Below are positions 18,482 through 26,948 of a stretch of 64,000 nucleotides of DNA, piece by piece. The DNA lies in contig OY829943.1 of assembly GCA_963692465.1 (NCBI GenBank), positions 1,240,001 through 1,304,000 on the forward strand, given 5' to 3'. Under the pieces are notes generated by a model that worked only from the letters and a program-made list of their open reading frames with translations, did not search any database and was not told the DNA's origin. The translations under genes and the position numbers were made by a program. The first letter of the stretch is position 1, and each line of letters opens with the position of its first letter. Source of the DNA: JAUZOB01 sp963692465 (lineage in GTDB: Bacteria; Bacteroidota; Bacteroidia; Bacteroidales; Prolixibacteraceae).

Positions 18482-19457
18482 ATCCTGGCTGATATTTCCA
18501 TCCGTTAAAGGTCCGGTAAGGCTGAACACCTAAATACTTTGAGTCTTTTTCAAGCAAAAACGGAAATCTCACAATATGGGCCTGTGCATTTGTCCACCCC
18601 CTTCCATTGAGCAAAGTGGGAGAGACAAAGATCTGATCAAATATTTGCCACCTTCCATGATATTTAATAGTTCCCGTTTTTTCTTTTTCCCAACCGACCG
18701 CAAGATTAATCAGTCTGCCGGTCGTATCAACGCGGGAATCGGTCGCACTCAAAACCTTCAGACTTGAGCTCCATGGATCATCATTAAAGTCGCCCATTGC
18801 AATGATCTTAGCCCTGCTGTTTTGTTTCAAAATACGACTGATTTCCAAGCGGAGTGTTTGGGCTACAGCAACCCTTTTCCGCTCAGCTTTTTTGCCTCCA
18901 ATTTTAGAAGGCCAATGATTCACAAAAACATGAAGAGTATCAGCTCCCCTGATGATTCCGGCGACGTGTAAAATCTCCCTCAGTCTCGGGTAATTTTTAA
19001 TTGGAATATAATCATAGTCATAAGGAACAAAAGAGGATTTTCTATAAAATATTCCGATATCAATACCCCTGGGGTCAGGAGAATCTTTGTGGATAATTCC
19101 CAGATCAAATTTTCGTAAGGGAGTCCGAAAGGCGAGGTCTTCCAACACATCAATATTTTCAGCCTCACTGAAACCTATGACATCAGGAGGTCCATCCACT
19201 CCTGCTCCGAGAATTACTTTATACAGGTTATTCCTTTTGGTCCGGTAACGCTTATAGGTCCATCGGCGGGTCCCTTGCGGCGTAAACTCATTGTCGCCCG
19301 AAGAAGTAGAATCATCTACGGCATCAAAATAATTCTCCAGATTATAAAAAGCCACACAAAAAGGTTTCTCTTTCTGATTCTGTTGTTGTCCGCTGACACC
19401 TTGCAGCGACAGGCAACCTACGAATCCAAAGGCCAGAAAAAAATGTATCCATTTCAT
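18417..19457 (-). CDS. Exported endonuclease/exonuclease/phosphatase-fold protein
   Basis: 346 residues from ATG at 19457, chosen because GGAGG lies 9 bases upstream; an in-frame TTG at 19466 sits directly against the ribosome-binding site. An N-terminal hydrophobic signal (FFLAFGFVGCLSLQGVSG) has a cysteine that may be a lipobox. EEP motifs: VAFYNLENYFD, PDVIGFSEAEN (Glu), VNHWPSK, IAMGDFNDDPWSSSL and the terminal SDHLPVAVLL (catalytic His). Substrate (DNA, phosphoinositide or other phosphodiester) cannot be deduced. The SDH box is encoded inside the 65-base antiparallel overlap with the CCA-type gene. Confidence 0.9.
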   Translation of the reverse strand: MKWIHFFLAFGFVGCLSLQGVSGQQQNQKEKPFCVAFYNLENYFDAVDDSTSSGDNEFTPQGTRRWTYKRYRTKRNNLYKVILGAGVDGPPDVIGFSEAENIDVLEDLAFRTPLRKFDLGIIHKDSPDPRGIDIGIFYRKSSFVPYDYDYIPIKNYPRLREILHVAGIIRGADTLHVFVNHWPSKIGGKKAERKRVAVAQTLRLEISRILKQNSRAKIIAMGDFNDDPWSSSLKVLSATDSRVDTTGRLINLAVGWEKEKTGTIKYHGRWQIFDQIFVSPTLLNGRGWTNAQAHIVRFPFLLEKDSKYLGVQPYRTFNGWKYQPGFSDHLPVAVLLKNSSLLQSQP

Positions 19458-19582
19458 CAAGCACAACCTCCTTCACATACTCCGTCCAACGGAGATATCC
19501 GGGAACCAGAACATTCCCGCAGCAAACAGAATCAGAAAGACTAATTTATCTTCCCTAATCAGTCCTGTTGAATCACACCAAT

Positions 19583-20737
19583 TTATTCAGGGTAAAGCAA
19601 GTATTTCTTCCGCATCACTTTGTAGACAGTTAATTCTTTCTCCCACGACTTGGCGATCTCCTTCTCCCCTTTTCCCTCTTTAATCAACCGGGATACCCGA
19701 TCGTTTCCTATTAACAGATTAAACCAATGCTCGTTAAATTTAAAACGACTGTCATTTTTCAGCTTTCGATAATAGCGAATAAAATAGCGCAAAGAGAAAC
19801 AGGGAGCCTTAACATCACGAAGATCTTCACCGAAGCATAGGACATCTTTCTGTGGAGGATCAACCGCTTTCCCCTGAATTGACCGGGGTATAAAAGAATA
19901 ACGGCCTAACTTCGAATCCGGATAACCGATAATCTGAAAAGGGGAACCGGTCCCCCTTCCAATACTCACATTCGTTGCCTCAAAAAGACACAATGAGGGA
20001 TACAGACGAACAGCCTGATAATCGGGCAGATTCGGAGACGGTGCAACCTCCGGATTATATCGGTCGGAGTGTTTATAATCAAGGACCGGAATAATCGTCA
20101 GATCACATTTTACATGATTTTTCAGCCAACCTTCCCCATTCATCATCCGAGCTAACTCACCCACGGTACAGCCATGCACCAAGGCAATCGGGTCCATCCC
20201 GACAAATGACTGAAACTCTTTCTGAAGTACCGGTCCGGCCACATAGTCCCCATTCGGATTCGGACGGTCAAGAATCAATAAAGGCTTATGCTGTTCGGCA
20301 CATGCCTCCATAACCAGATGCAAGGTACTGATGAACGTATAAAAACGGCATCCGACATCCTGAATATCAAAGACAACCACATCCAGATCTTTTAGCTGAT
20401 CAGGAGTCGGCTTATTATTTTTTCCGAACAAAGAAACAATTGAAATTCCCGTTGACGGATCTATTCCATTATTAACTTGTTCTCCCGCACCGCTATCTCC
20501 ACGGAAGCCATGTTCCGGAGCAAATACCCGCACCACTGTTATTCCGTGATTACGGACAAACTCGACCAGATGAGTGTCTTCAACCCGGGAGGTTTGATTC
20601 ACAACCAATCCCACTCGTTTCCCAAGTAACATAGGGATATAACAATCGGCCTGCTCCGCACCAACGACTGGCTGTACGGCATAAGACAAAGAGACGCACA
20701 GACAACAGAGAGATAAAATCAAAAAAGCCTTTTTCAT
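19583..20737 (-). CDS. DUF1343 protein, NamZ-like exo-beta-N-acetylmuramidase
   Basis: 384 residues with a cleavable signal peptide (residues about 1-20, LCCLCVSLSYA). Family blocks: KRVGLVVNQTSRV, VFAPEHGFRGDSGAGEQV, VVFDIQDVGCRFYTFISTL, LDRPNPNG and SIGRGTGSPFQIIGYP. DUF1343 includes NamZ of Bacillus, which removes MurNAc from the non-reducing ends of peptidoglycan fragments, and a Tannerella homologue. The likely role is periplasmic wall-sugar recycling. The upstream neighbour across 125 bases is the EEP-fold gene on the same strand. Confidence 0.9.
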   Translation of the reverse strand: MKKAFLILSLCCLCVSLSYAVQPVVGAEQADCYIPMLLGKRVGLVVNQTSRVEDTHLVEFVRNHGITVVRVFAPEHGFRGDSGAGEQVNNGIDPSTGISIVSLFGKNNKPTPDQLKDLDVVVFDIQDVGCRFYTFISTLHLVMEACAEQHKPLLILDRPNPNGDYVAGPVLQKEFQSFVGMDPIALVHGCTVGELARMMNGEGWLKNHVKCDLTIIPVLDYKHSDRYNPEVAPSPNLPDYQAVRLYPSLCLFEATNVSIGRGTGSPFQIIGYPDSKLGRYSFIPRSIQGKAVDPPQKDVLCFGEDLRDVKAPCFSLRYFIRYYRKLKNDSRFKFNEHWFNLLIGNDRVSRLIKEGKGEKEIAKSWEKELTVYKVMRKKYLLYPE

Positions 20738-21067
20738 ATTCAGAATTAAATTTCCGCAACAATCCGTATTTCAGATACAAATCGAAATTGAATTTTTAAA
20801 ATTAAGACAATAACGATAAAAAAACGAGATTCGCCCCCTCTGTTTTCGATGGAAAAATCACTTGGTGAATTTTATCATCATCAGAGTAAAATAATTTTCA
20901 CCCCTTAAGTTAAAAAATGTTATAATGAGACTCTGCATCCCTCATTTTTCGCAACCTTAGTCGTTGTTCCTTTGTTATTTAAGTATAAACTATGGATTAA
21001 TTCCATTATTAATTCTAACTTAGTAGGACTCCATTAAACTATTATAAATCCTTTAATCCTTTGAGTT
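20738..21067. other. Divergent intergenic region
   Basis: 330 AT-rich bases between the DUF1343 gene (minus) and the small HTH gene (plus). No reading frame, hairpin or repeat stands out. The promoters of both genes should lie here; I could not place them securely. Confidence 0.5.
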
Positions 21068-21328
21068 ATGACTGAAAAAATCACTTTCAACGAGCTAAGA
21101 AAAATCAAAGACAGCTTACCTGATGGTTCGATTACGCAATTAGCCTTCGAATTAGGAATGGAAGTCGAAACTGTCAGAAATTATTTCGGTGGAGAAAATT
21201 ACGAAAAAGGGAAAAGCGTTGGTATTCATATTGAACCGGGACCGGATGGCGGAGTTGTTGAACTCGATGATGAAACGATTCTCACGAAAGCACGACACAT
21301 CATTGAAGAACATCACGCTCATTTATAA
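21068..21328 (+). CDS. Small helix-turn-helix DNA-binding-like protein
   Basis: 86 residues. The N-terminal half has an HTH pattern (FNELRKIKDSLPDGSITQLA, then FELGMEVETVRNYFG), and the C-terminal half is acidic with a closing HHAHL tail. Similar short proteins occur singly across Bacteroidales and are usually annotated only as DNA-binding protein. It stands alone, ahead of the tRNA-Val pair. Function is unknown; a nucleoid or regulatory role is inference. Confidence 0.8.
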   Translation: MTEKITFNELRKIKDSLPDGSITQLAFELGMEVETVRNYFGGENYEKGKSVGIHIEPGPDGGVVELDDETILTKARHIIEEHHAHL

Positions 21329-21491
21329 AAACATTACTCACGGAAATACTATCACAGGAGAGTATCTCCACTCTCCTGTGATTTCTATTTCTAAAACTCA
21401 TTCATAAAGATTTATAATCCTCTCACAAGCTACAACAAGGGAGTGAAGCCTTTTTTAAGCGCATCGCGACATTAAAAAAAGCCGATTTTCT

Positions 21492-21521
21492 TTGGCCAAA
21501 AACTAAAATAGCCTATATTTG
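21492..21521 (+). promoter_or_regulatory. Promoter of the tRNA-Val genes
   Basis: TTG at 21492-21494, a 19-base spacer and TATATTTG at 21514-21521: an exact fit to the Bacteroidota primary-sigma consensus. The first tRNA starts 97 bases downstream, leaving a leader of about 90 bases. Confidence 0.85.
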
Positions 21522-21617
21522 CATCGCTTTTCAGGAAAGCAGTCGTGCTTTAAAGGGTGATGGGGGAGTAAAAATCTGAAAAGTTATTTGTTTTGTAAAA
21601 TCCGTATTCTACGATAC

Positions 21618-21692
21618 GGGCGTTTAGCTCAGCTGGTTCAGAGCATCTGCCCTACAAGCAGAGGGTCGGCGGTTCGAATCCGTCAACGCCCA
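21618..21692 (+). tRNA. tRNA-Val (anticodon TAC), copy 1
   Basis: 75-base cloverleaf: acceptor GGGCGTT pairs with AACGCCC, D-arm GCTC..GAGC, anticodon loop CCTACAA giving TAC, T-loop TTCGAAT. The discriminator is A and no CCA is encoded. Confidence 0.97.
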
Positions 21693-21716
21693 CTATCAAA
21701 TAACACCAAAGAATAC

Positions 21717-21791
21717 GGGCGTTTAGCTCAGCTGGTTCAGAGCATCTGCCCTACAAGCAGAGGGTCGGCGGTTCGAATCCGTCAACGCCCA
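21717..21791 (+). tRNA. tRNA-Val (anticodon TAC), copy 2
   Basis: Identical in all 75 bases to the copy 99 bases upstream, and the preceding six bases (ATACGG context) are duplicated too. Both copies are probably cut from a single transcript ending at the hairpin at 21793. Confidence 0.97.
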
Positions 21792-21792
21792 C

Positions 21793-21830
21793 AAAAAAGA
21801 GAGTTTGTTAATTACAAGCTCTCTTTTTTT
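21793..21830 (+). terminator. Terminator of the tRNA-Val pair
   Basis: AAAAAAGAGAGTTTGT pairs with ACAAGCTCTCTTTTTT (one G-T wobble) around a short loop, ending in a T run directly after the second tRNA. The A/T symmetry means it could also work for minus-strand folC. Confidence 0.88.
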
Positions 21831-21898
21831 ATTCCCTTTATTGAAAGGAACAATCTAAGTCCGCAATCCTACTCAATTTCAACAACAACCTATCTACA

Positions 21899-23197
21899 TC
21901 AAACAATCTCCGCAACCGTATAGGTACTTCCGCCGATAAAGATCATATCATCTTTCGTTGCTTTTTGCTTCGCAGCCACAAGAGCTTCCCGAACTGAAGG
22001 ATAAGTCTCACCCAGCAAACCAGCTTCCCGCCCTATCTGCGCCAGTTCCTTTTCGTTCATCGCACGGGGAATAGAAGCCTTCGTAAAATAATAGACCGCA
22101 TCAGCAGGTAACAACGGCAGGATATGCCGAATATCCTTATCGGCCACCATGCCGATTACGAAATGCAGTTTCTGATGAGGAGTCAATGAAAGTTGTTCCG
22201 TTATAAACCTGATTCCAGCCTCATTATGACCCGTATCGCAAACCATCAAGGGATTATGACCAAGTATCTGCCACCGCCCCATCAACCCTGTATTCTTTAT
22301 CACATTTTTCAGTCCCTCACAAATATTTTCATCCGATAACTTCCATCCTTCGGCCTTCAATACATCAAGCGTAGCAAGAGTCGTAGGAACATTTTTCCAC
22401 TGATAACGCCCCAGAAGTCCCGTTTCAATCTGTTCAACAGAACCAGATTTCAGACAATGAAGATCAAGAAGCTGGGTTGCCTCTCCGGCAAACCTTCCAT
22501 CAGGGACCGTATAGTAATCTTCTGCAAAGTAGATCGGAGCCCCCACTTCTTCAGCTTTTTTCAAAAAGACAGGAGCCGATTCGGGTTGGCGTTCCCCAAT
22601 AATAACAGGAATATCTTTTTTAATAATTCCGGCTTTCTCGCCAGCAATCTTCTCTAGGGTATCGCCCAAAATATTCATGTGGTCATAGCTGATATTGGTA
22701 ACAACCGACACTTCCGGAGAGATAATATTAGTCGAATCAAGCCGACCCCCCAGGCCCACTTCAACCACAGCCACCTCCACATTCTGACGTGCAAAATAAT
22801 CGAAAGCCATTAATGTGGTAAATTCGAAGAACGACGGCTCCAAGGATTTTGATTCATCGGAAGCATAAAAATGATCAACAAAAGTCACAACCTCCTCTTT
22901 CGGAATCATCGTTCCGTTCACACGAATTCGCTCCCTGAAATCGCGCAAATGAGGGGAAGTATACAATCCCGTACGATATCCGGCTTCCTGCAAAACCGAA
23001 GCAATAAAATTGGCAACAGATCCTTTGCCATTGGTTCCGGCCACATGAATCGTTTTATATTTCCGGTGAGGATGGTTATATATCTTATCAAGGGCATAGG
23101 TATTATCCAGACTATCCTTATACGCAAAAGCTCCAACCCGATGAAACATAGGCAATTGATTGTACAACAAATCAACTGTTTCAGCATACGTTCTCAT
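21899..23197 (-). CDS. folC: Bifunctional folylpolyglutamate synthase / dihydrofolate synthase
   Basis: 432 residues of the Mur-ligase-like folate ligase family. N-terminal folate-site blocks LDKIYNHPHRKYKTIHVAGT and P-loop AGTNGKGSVANFIASVL; TSPHLRDFRERIRVNG; EVGLGGRLDSTN; and C-terminal VCDTGHNEAGI and FIGGSTYTVAE. It glutamylates dihydropteroate or folates. It is monocistronic, with 105 bases to the divergent PIN-PhoH gene. Confidence 0.95.
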   Translation of the reverse strand: MRTYAETVDLLYNQLPMFHRVGAFAYKDSLDNTYALDKIYNHPHRKYKTIHVAGTNGKGSVANFIASVLQEAGYRTGLYTSPHLRDFRERIRVNGTMIPKEEVVTFVDHFYASDESKSLEPSFFEFTTLMAFDYFARQNVEVAVVEVGLGGRLDSTNIISPEVSVVTNISYDHMNILGDTLEKIAGEKAGIIKKDIPVIIGERQPESAPVFLKKAEEVGAPIYFAEDYYTVPDGRFAGEATQLLDLHCLKSGSVEQIETGLLGRYQWKNVPTTLATLDVLKAEGWKLSDENICEGLKNVIKNTGLMGRWQILGHNPLMVCDTGHNEAGIRFITEQLSLTPHQKLHFVIGMVADKDIRHILPLLPADAVYYFTKASIPRAMNEKELAQIGREAGLLGETYPSVREALVAAKQKATKDDMIFIGGSTYTVAEIV

Positions 23198-23302
23198 ATC
23201 ACTCTGTTTTTTGTCCGCAAAGTTCAGATAATTTCACAGAAAAAGGGGTAATAGATTCGTTCTTTTTCTAACTTTAAGAAGTACTCTTAAAAATTCTTTG
23301 CC

Positions 23303-24628
23303 ATGGATAAAAAGAATTCTAAAATTTTCGTACTGGATACTAATGTCATCCTGCACGATCACAAATGTATCTACAACTTCCAGGACAATGACATAGTGAT
23401 CCCGATTACCGTGCTCGAAGAGCTCGATAAATTCAAAAGAGGGAACGAACAGATTAATGTTCAGGCACGACAATTCACCCGACATCTTGATGAAATATCG
23501 GGGGATAAACTTTTTAACGGAGGTATTCCTTTAGGGAAAGGATTAGGCAAACTAAGAATAATAACCGGCAAAGCTCCGTCAAAGGAGATGTTAGAATCTT
23601 TTAAAGAAGACACACCCGACCATCGTATTCTTGCAGTCGCTGTTTTTCTGAAGCACGAGACCCCGGACCGATTGGTCGTCCTTATCTCGAAGGATATTAA
23701 CCTTCGCATGAAAGCCAAATCACTCGGGGTCATAGCACAGGATTATCTAAACGACAAGATCTCCGACATCAAGGTCATCGAAAACGACATCAAAGAATAT
23801 CCGGCAGAAGACGGTCTCATTGCGAAACTCTATGAAAGCGGATTTATTCCATGGACTGAACTAGGGTTAAAAGATCCACCCAAAGCCAATGAATATTTTA
23901 TTTTAAAGGGATCTTCCACATCCTGTTTATCCTGTTATAATGCGACCAACAAAACCATTCGTCGAATTGATAAAAAAAGTTCATTCAGCATTAAACCCCG
24001 AAATGCAGAACAGACCTTCGCAATGGATGCCTTACTGAATCCGGACATACGGCTTGTTTCACTCTCAGGGAAGGCCGGCACAGGAAAGACTCTTTTAGCA
24101 CTTGCCGCAGCCCTGGAGCAACATAAAAAATACGACCAAATCCTTTTGGCCCGTCCCATCATTGCATTAAGCAACCGGGATTTGGGATTTCTTCCGGGGA
24201 ACGCAGAAGATAAAATCAATCCCTATATGCAGCCACTATTTGACAACCTTGCTGTCATCAAAAATGCATTCAACATTCGGAATCCGGAGTTTCAGCTCAT
24301 TGAAGATTTGCTCAAAGAAGAACGACTGGTCATTACTGCATTAGCGTTCATCCGCGGACGCAGCCTTTCAAACTCTTACTTCATCATTGATGAAGCTCAG
24401 AACCTGACCCCTCACGAAGTCAAAACGATTATTACCCGTGCAGGCGAAGGCACAAAGATGGTCTTTACCGGCGATTTCCAACAAATAGACTCGCCATTTC
24501 TTGATGCACGATCAAATGGCTTGGCTTATATGACCGATAAAATGAACAATCAGGAAATCTTTGCCCACGTCAATCTGGTTAAAGGCGAACGCAGTTATCT
24601 TGCCGAACTGGCAAGCGATTTACTATAA
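23303..24628 (+). CDS. PIN-domain PhoH-family ATPase (YlaK/PhoH2 type)
   Basis: 441 residues with two domains. Residues about 7-150 are a PIN ribonuclease fold (VLDTNVILHDH, VLEELDKFKRG, DHRILAVA and acidic SKDINLRMKAK). Residues about 225-441 are a PhoH ATPase with Walker A SGKAGTGKTLLALAA, Walker B YFIIDEAQNLTPHE and sensor FTGDFQQIDSP. In other bacteria such PhoH2 proteins have RNA helicase and ribonuclease activity. The physiological role in Bacteroidota is not established. Confidence 0.93.
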   Translation: MDKKNSKIFVLDTNVILHDHKCIYNFQDNDIVIPITVLEELDKFKRGNEQINVQARQFTRHLDEISGDKLFNGGIPLGKGLGKLRIITGKAPSKEMLESFKEDTPDHRILAVAVFLKHETPDRLVVLISKDINLRMKAKSLGVIAQDYLNDKISDIKVIENDIKEYPAEDGLIAKLYESGFIPWTELGLKDPPKANEYFILKGSSTSCLSCYNATNKTIRRIDKKSSFSIKPRNAEQTFAMDALLNPDIRLVSLSGKAGTGKTLLALAAALEQHKKYDQILLARPIIALSNRDLGFLPGNAEDKINPYMQPLFDNLAVIKNAFNIRNPEFQLIEDLLKEERLVITALAFIRGRSLSNSYFIIDEAQNLTPHEVKTIITRAGEGTKMVFTGDFQQIDSPFLDARSNGLAYMTDKMNNQEIFAHVNLVKGERSYLAELASDLL

Positions 24629-24684
24629 CCAATCACATGGGACAAACAGACGAACATTCAAAAGATTCAAATTTTCTTTCTAAG

Positions 24685-24720
24685 TTTGCAGGTCAAAATA
24701 AGGACCTGCAAATTTTTTTT
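24685..24720 (+). terminator. Hairpin plus T-run ending 4 bases before the mtaB start
   Basis: TTTGCAGGTC (24685-24694) pairs perfectly with GACCTGCAAA (24703-24712) around an 8-base loop, followed by eight T. It is 56 bases past the PIN-PhoH stop and is a textbook intrinsic terminator, but its T-run ends only 4 bases before the ATG of mtaB at 24725. Confidence 0.85.
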
Positions 24721-24724
24721 AAAC

Positions 24725-26026
24725 ATGTTTCAAAACAAGAAAATTGCTTTCTTTACCTTGGGTTGTAAACTCAATTATTCCGAGACCTCTACCCTTGCCC
24801 GTAAATTCGAAGACATTGGATTTGATCGCGTCGACTTCAAAGAACAAGCCGATGTATACGTAGTCAACTCTTGTTCCGTCACCGAGCAAAGTGATAAAAA
24901 AAGCCGCAATATTATCCGACAGGCCATCCGAAGAAACCCCAACGCCTTTGTAGCAGTTATTGGTTGTTACGCCCAATTGCGACCCGATGCCATTGCCTCT
25001 ATTGAAGGGGTCGATCTGGTACTGGGCACCCATGAGAAATACAGCATCACCGAGCATCTGGGAGATCTATCCAAGCATCCGGACACTGAGATATACACTT
25101 CAAAACCCCGGGAACGAAAACAATTTCATCAAGCGTACTCTTACGGCGACAGAACCCGTTCTTTTCTCAAAGTACAGGACGGATGTAATTATTTCTGCAC
25201 CTACTGCACGATCCCGATTGCCCGGGGAGTCAGTCGCAACGATACCATTGCCAATACGGTTGCTGAAGCCCGAAGAATTGCAAGCAACAATGTCAAAGAA
25301 ATTATCCTCACCGGTATTAACATTGGCGATTTTGGTCGTTCAACCGGAGAAAACCTGCTTGACCTCATCCATGGACTTGATGAGGTAGAAGGAATTGAAC
25401 GGTTTCGTATTTCATCCATTGAGCCCAACCTACTGACCGATGAGATCATTGATTTTGTCAGTCACTCCAAACGTTTCGCCCCGCATTTTCACATTCCGCT
25501 TCAGTGCGGTTCGGATGAGGTATTGAAACTTATGAAACGACATTACACCCGCGATGTTTTTGCTCACCGGGTCGCCACGATCAAAGCAGCTATGCCTCAC
25601 GCTTTTATCGGAGTCGACATCATTGCCGGCACTAACGGCGAAACCGATGAATTTTTTCATGATTCATACAACTTTGTTCGCGACCTTGACGTTTCTCAGC
25701 TTCACGCCTTTCCCTATTCGGAACGACCTAATACGAAAGCCCTCAGCATTCCAGGCAAAGTAGACGTTGAAGAACGTCATCACCGTTGTCTGCAACTGAT
25801 CGAGTTGTCCGAAAGGAAACTGCATCATTTCTACGAACTCAATCTCGGCTCCGTCCGCAAGGCACTTTTCGAATCGGAACACACGAAAGGAAGGATATTC
25901 GGATTCACCGATAACTATATCCGGGTTGAGACCGATTTCGATGCACAATTGGTCAATCAGGTCCGCAATGTTCGCCTCATAGCGATTAATTCTGACGGGC
26001 ACGTTGATATCGAATTTGTCGAATAA
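24725..26026 (+). CDS. mtaB: tRNA t6A37 methylthiotransferase MtaB
   Basis: 433 residues; radical-SAM methylthiotransferase converting t6A37 to ms2t6A in ANN-decoding tRNAs. The N-terminal MTTase domain carries three cluster cysteines (FTLGCKLNYSET, VNSCSVTEQSDKKS, VIGCYAQLRP). The radical SAM core has CNYFCTYCTIPIARG. A TRAM-like tail follows. KLNYSE and CTIPIARG point to the MtaB rather than MiaB branch. I chose ATG at 24725 (MFQNKKIAFFTLGCKL); an upstream in-frame TTG lies inside the terminator stem. Confidence 0.94.
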   Translation: MFQNKKIAFFTLGCKLNYSETSTLARKFEDIGFDRVDFKEQADVYVVNSCSVTEQSDKKSRNIIRQAIRRNPNAFVAVIGCYAQLRPDAIASIEGVDLVLGTHEKYSITEHLGDLSKHPDTEIYTSKPRERKQFHQAYSYGDRTRSFLKVQDGCNYFCTYCTIPIARGVSRNDTIANTVAEARRIASNNVKEIILTGINIGDFGRSTGENLLDLIHGLDEVEGIERFRISSIEPNLLTDEIIDFVSHSKRFAPHFHIPLQCGSDEVLKLMKRHYTRDVFAHRVATIKAAMPHAFIGVDIIAGTNGETDEFFHDSYNFVRDLDVSQLHAFPYSERPNTKALSIPGKVDVEERHHRCLQLIELSERKLHHFYELNLGSVRKALFESEHTKGRIFGFTDNYIRVETDFDAQLVNQVRNVRLIAINSDGHVDIEFVE

Positions 26027-26083
26027 TGGGTCGTTAATATTAGTTTAACTTCCAAAACTATTTTTTTGATTATCAAAAAGAAA

Positions 26084-26113
26084 GTTCCTTATTTATCCTT
26101 ATTCTCTACCTTT
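26084..26113 (+). promoter_or_regulatory. Probable promoter of the inositol monophosphatase-family operon
   Basis: TACCTTTG at 26106-26113 matches TAnnTTTG, preceded at a 19-base spacing by TTC (one mismatch to TTG). The gene's ATG follows 20 bases downstream. Confidence 0.5.
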
Positions 26114-26133
26114 GTATAAAAATTAAGGGAATC

Positions 26134-26925
26134 ATGAATTACCAGGAAATATGTGAACAGGTGCGCGGACTAATTCTCGAAACCGGGTCTTTCATCCGGG
26201 AAGAACATCTGCATTTCAATCTTCAGAAAGTTGAAGTAAAAGGACCAGCCGACTTTGTATCGTATGTTGACAAAACTTCCGAACGCAGAATCGTCGCTCA
26301 ACTGGAAAAGATACTTCCAGAAGCCGGCTTCATTGCCGAAGAAGGAACCAGTAACAAAAAAGGAGAACGCTACAACTGGATCATTGACCCCCTCGACGGA
26401 ACAACCAACTTCATTCATGGAATTCCTACTTTCGCCATTAGCATTGCCCTCAACGACAGAGAGGAAACAGTCCTCGGTGTTGTTTACGAAATTAATCGTG
26501 ACGAATGTTTTTACGCATGGAAAGGCAGCAAAGCTTATTTAAACGACACAGAGATTCAGGTATCCGGAGCTTCCACGACTCAAAATTCGCTTATCGGAAC
26601 TGGATTTCCCTATTCTGATTTCGATCTGCTACCCAAATACATGGAGTCGATGGATTTCTTCATGAAAAAATCTCACGGGTTACGACGAATAGGTTCCGCA
26701 GCGACCGATCTGGTTTACGTGGCAGCAGGCCGTTTTGATGCCTTTTATGAATATTCTCTTCACCCCTGGGATGTTGCAGCCGGAGCTTTAATTCTTCAGC
26801 AAGCCGGTGGTCGGGTCTGCGATTTTAAAGGAGGAAACAATTACATTTTCGGAAAAGAAATCATTGCGACCAACAAAAATTATTATCAGGAATTTTTCTC
26901 CATTGTCAATAAATATCTATCCTAA
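26134..26925 (+). CDS. Inositol monophosphatase-family phosphatase (SuhB-like)
   Basis: 263 residues. Lithium-sensitive phosphatase motifs: AEEGTSNKKGERYNWIIDPLDGTTNF contains the metal ligands (Glu of EEG, Asp-Pro-Leu-Asp-Gly), and the C-terminal WDVAAGALILQQAGGRVCDF gives the final Asp. Relatives hydrolyse inositol-1-phosphate, 3'-phosphoadenosine 5'-phosphate or fructose-1,6-bisphosphate; substrate is not determined here. It is followed after 23 bases by the acyltransferase gene, and the glycosyltransferase lies further on, probably as one operon. Confidence 0.92.
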   Translation: MNYQEICEQVRGLILETGSFIREEHLHFNLQKVEVKGPADFVSYVDKTSERRIVAQLEKILPEAGFIAEEGTSNKKGERYNWIIDPLDGTTNFIHGIPTFAISIALNDREETVLGVVYEINRDECFYAWKGSKAYLNDTEIQVSGASTTQNSLIGTGFPYSDFDLLPKYMESMDFFMKKSHGLRRIGSAATDLVYVAAGRFDAFYEYSLHPWDVAAGALILQQAGGRVCDFKGGNNYIFGKEIIATNKNYYQEFFSIVNKYLS

Positions 26926-26948
26926 TATTAATCGCAAAAACCTTGTTT

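Noticed and set aside
19455..19466. TTG at 19466 as start of the EEP-fold gene
   Set aside because: It directly abuts the GGAGG ribosome-binding site; the ATG at 19457 has proper spacing.
24686..24724. Upstream TTG start for mtaB
   Set aside because: It lies inside the stem of a perfect terminator hairpin and adds non-conserved residues; ATG at 24725 fits the family.
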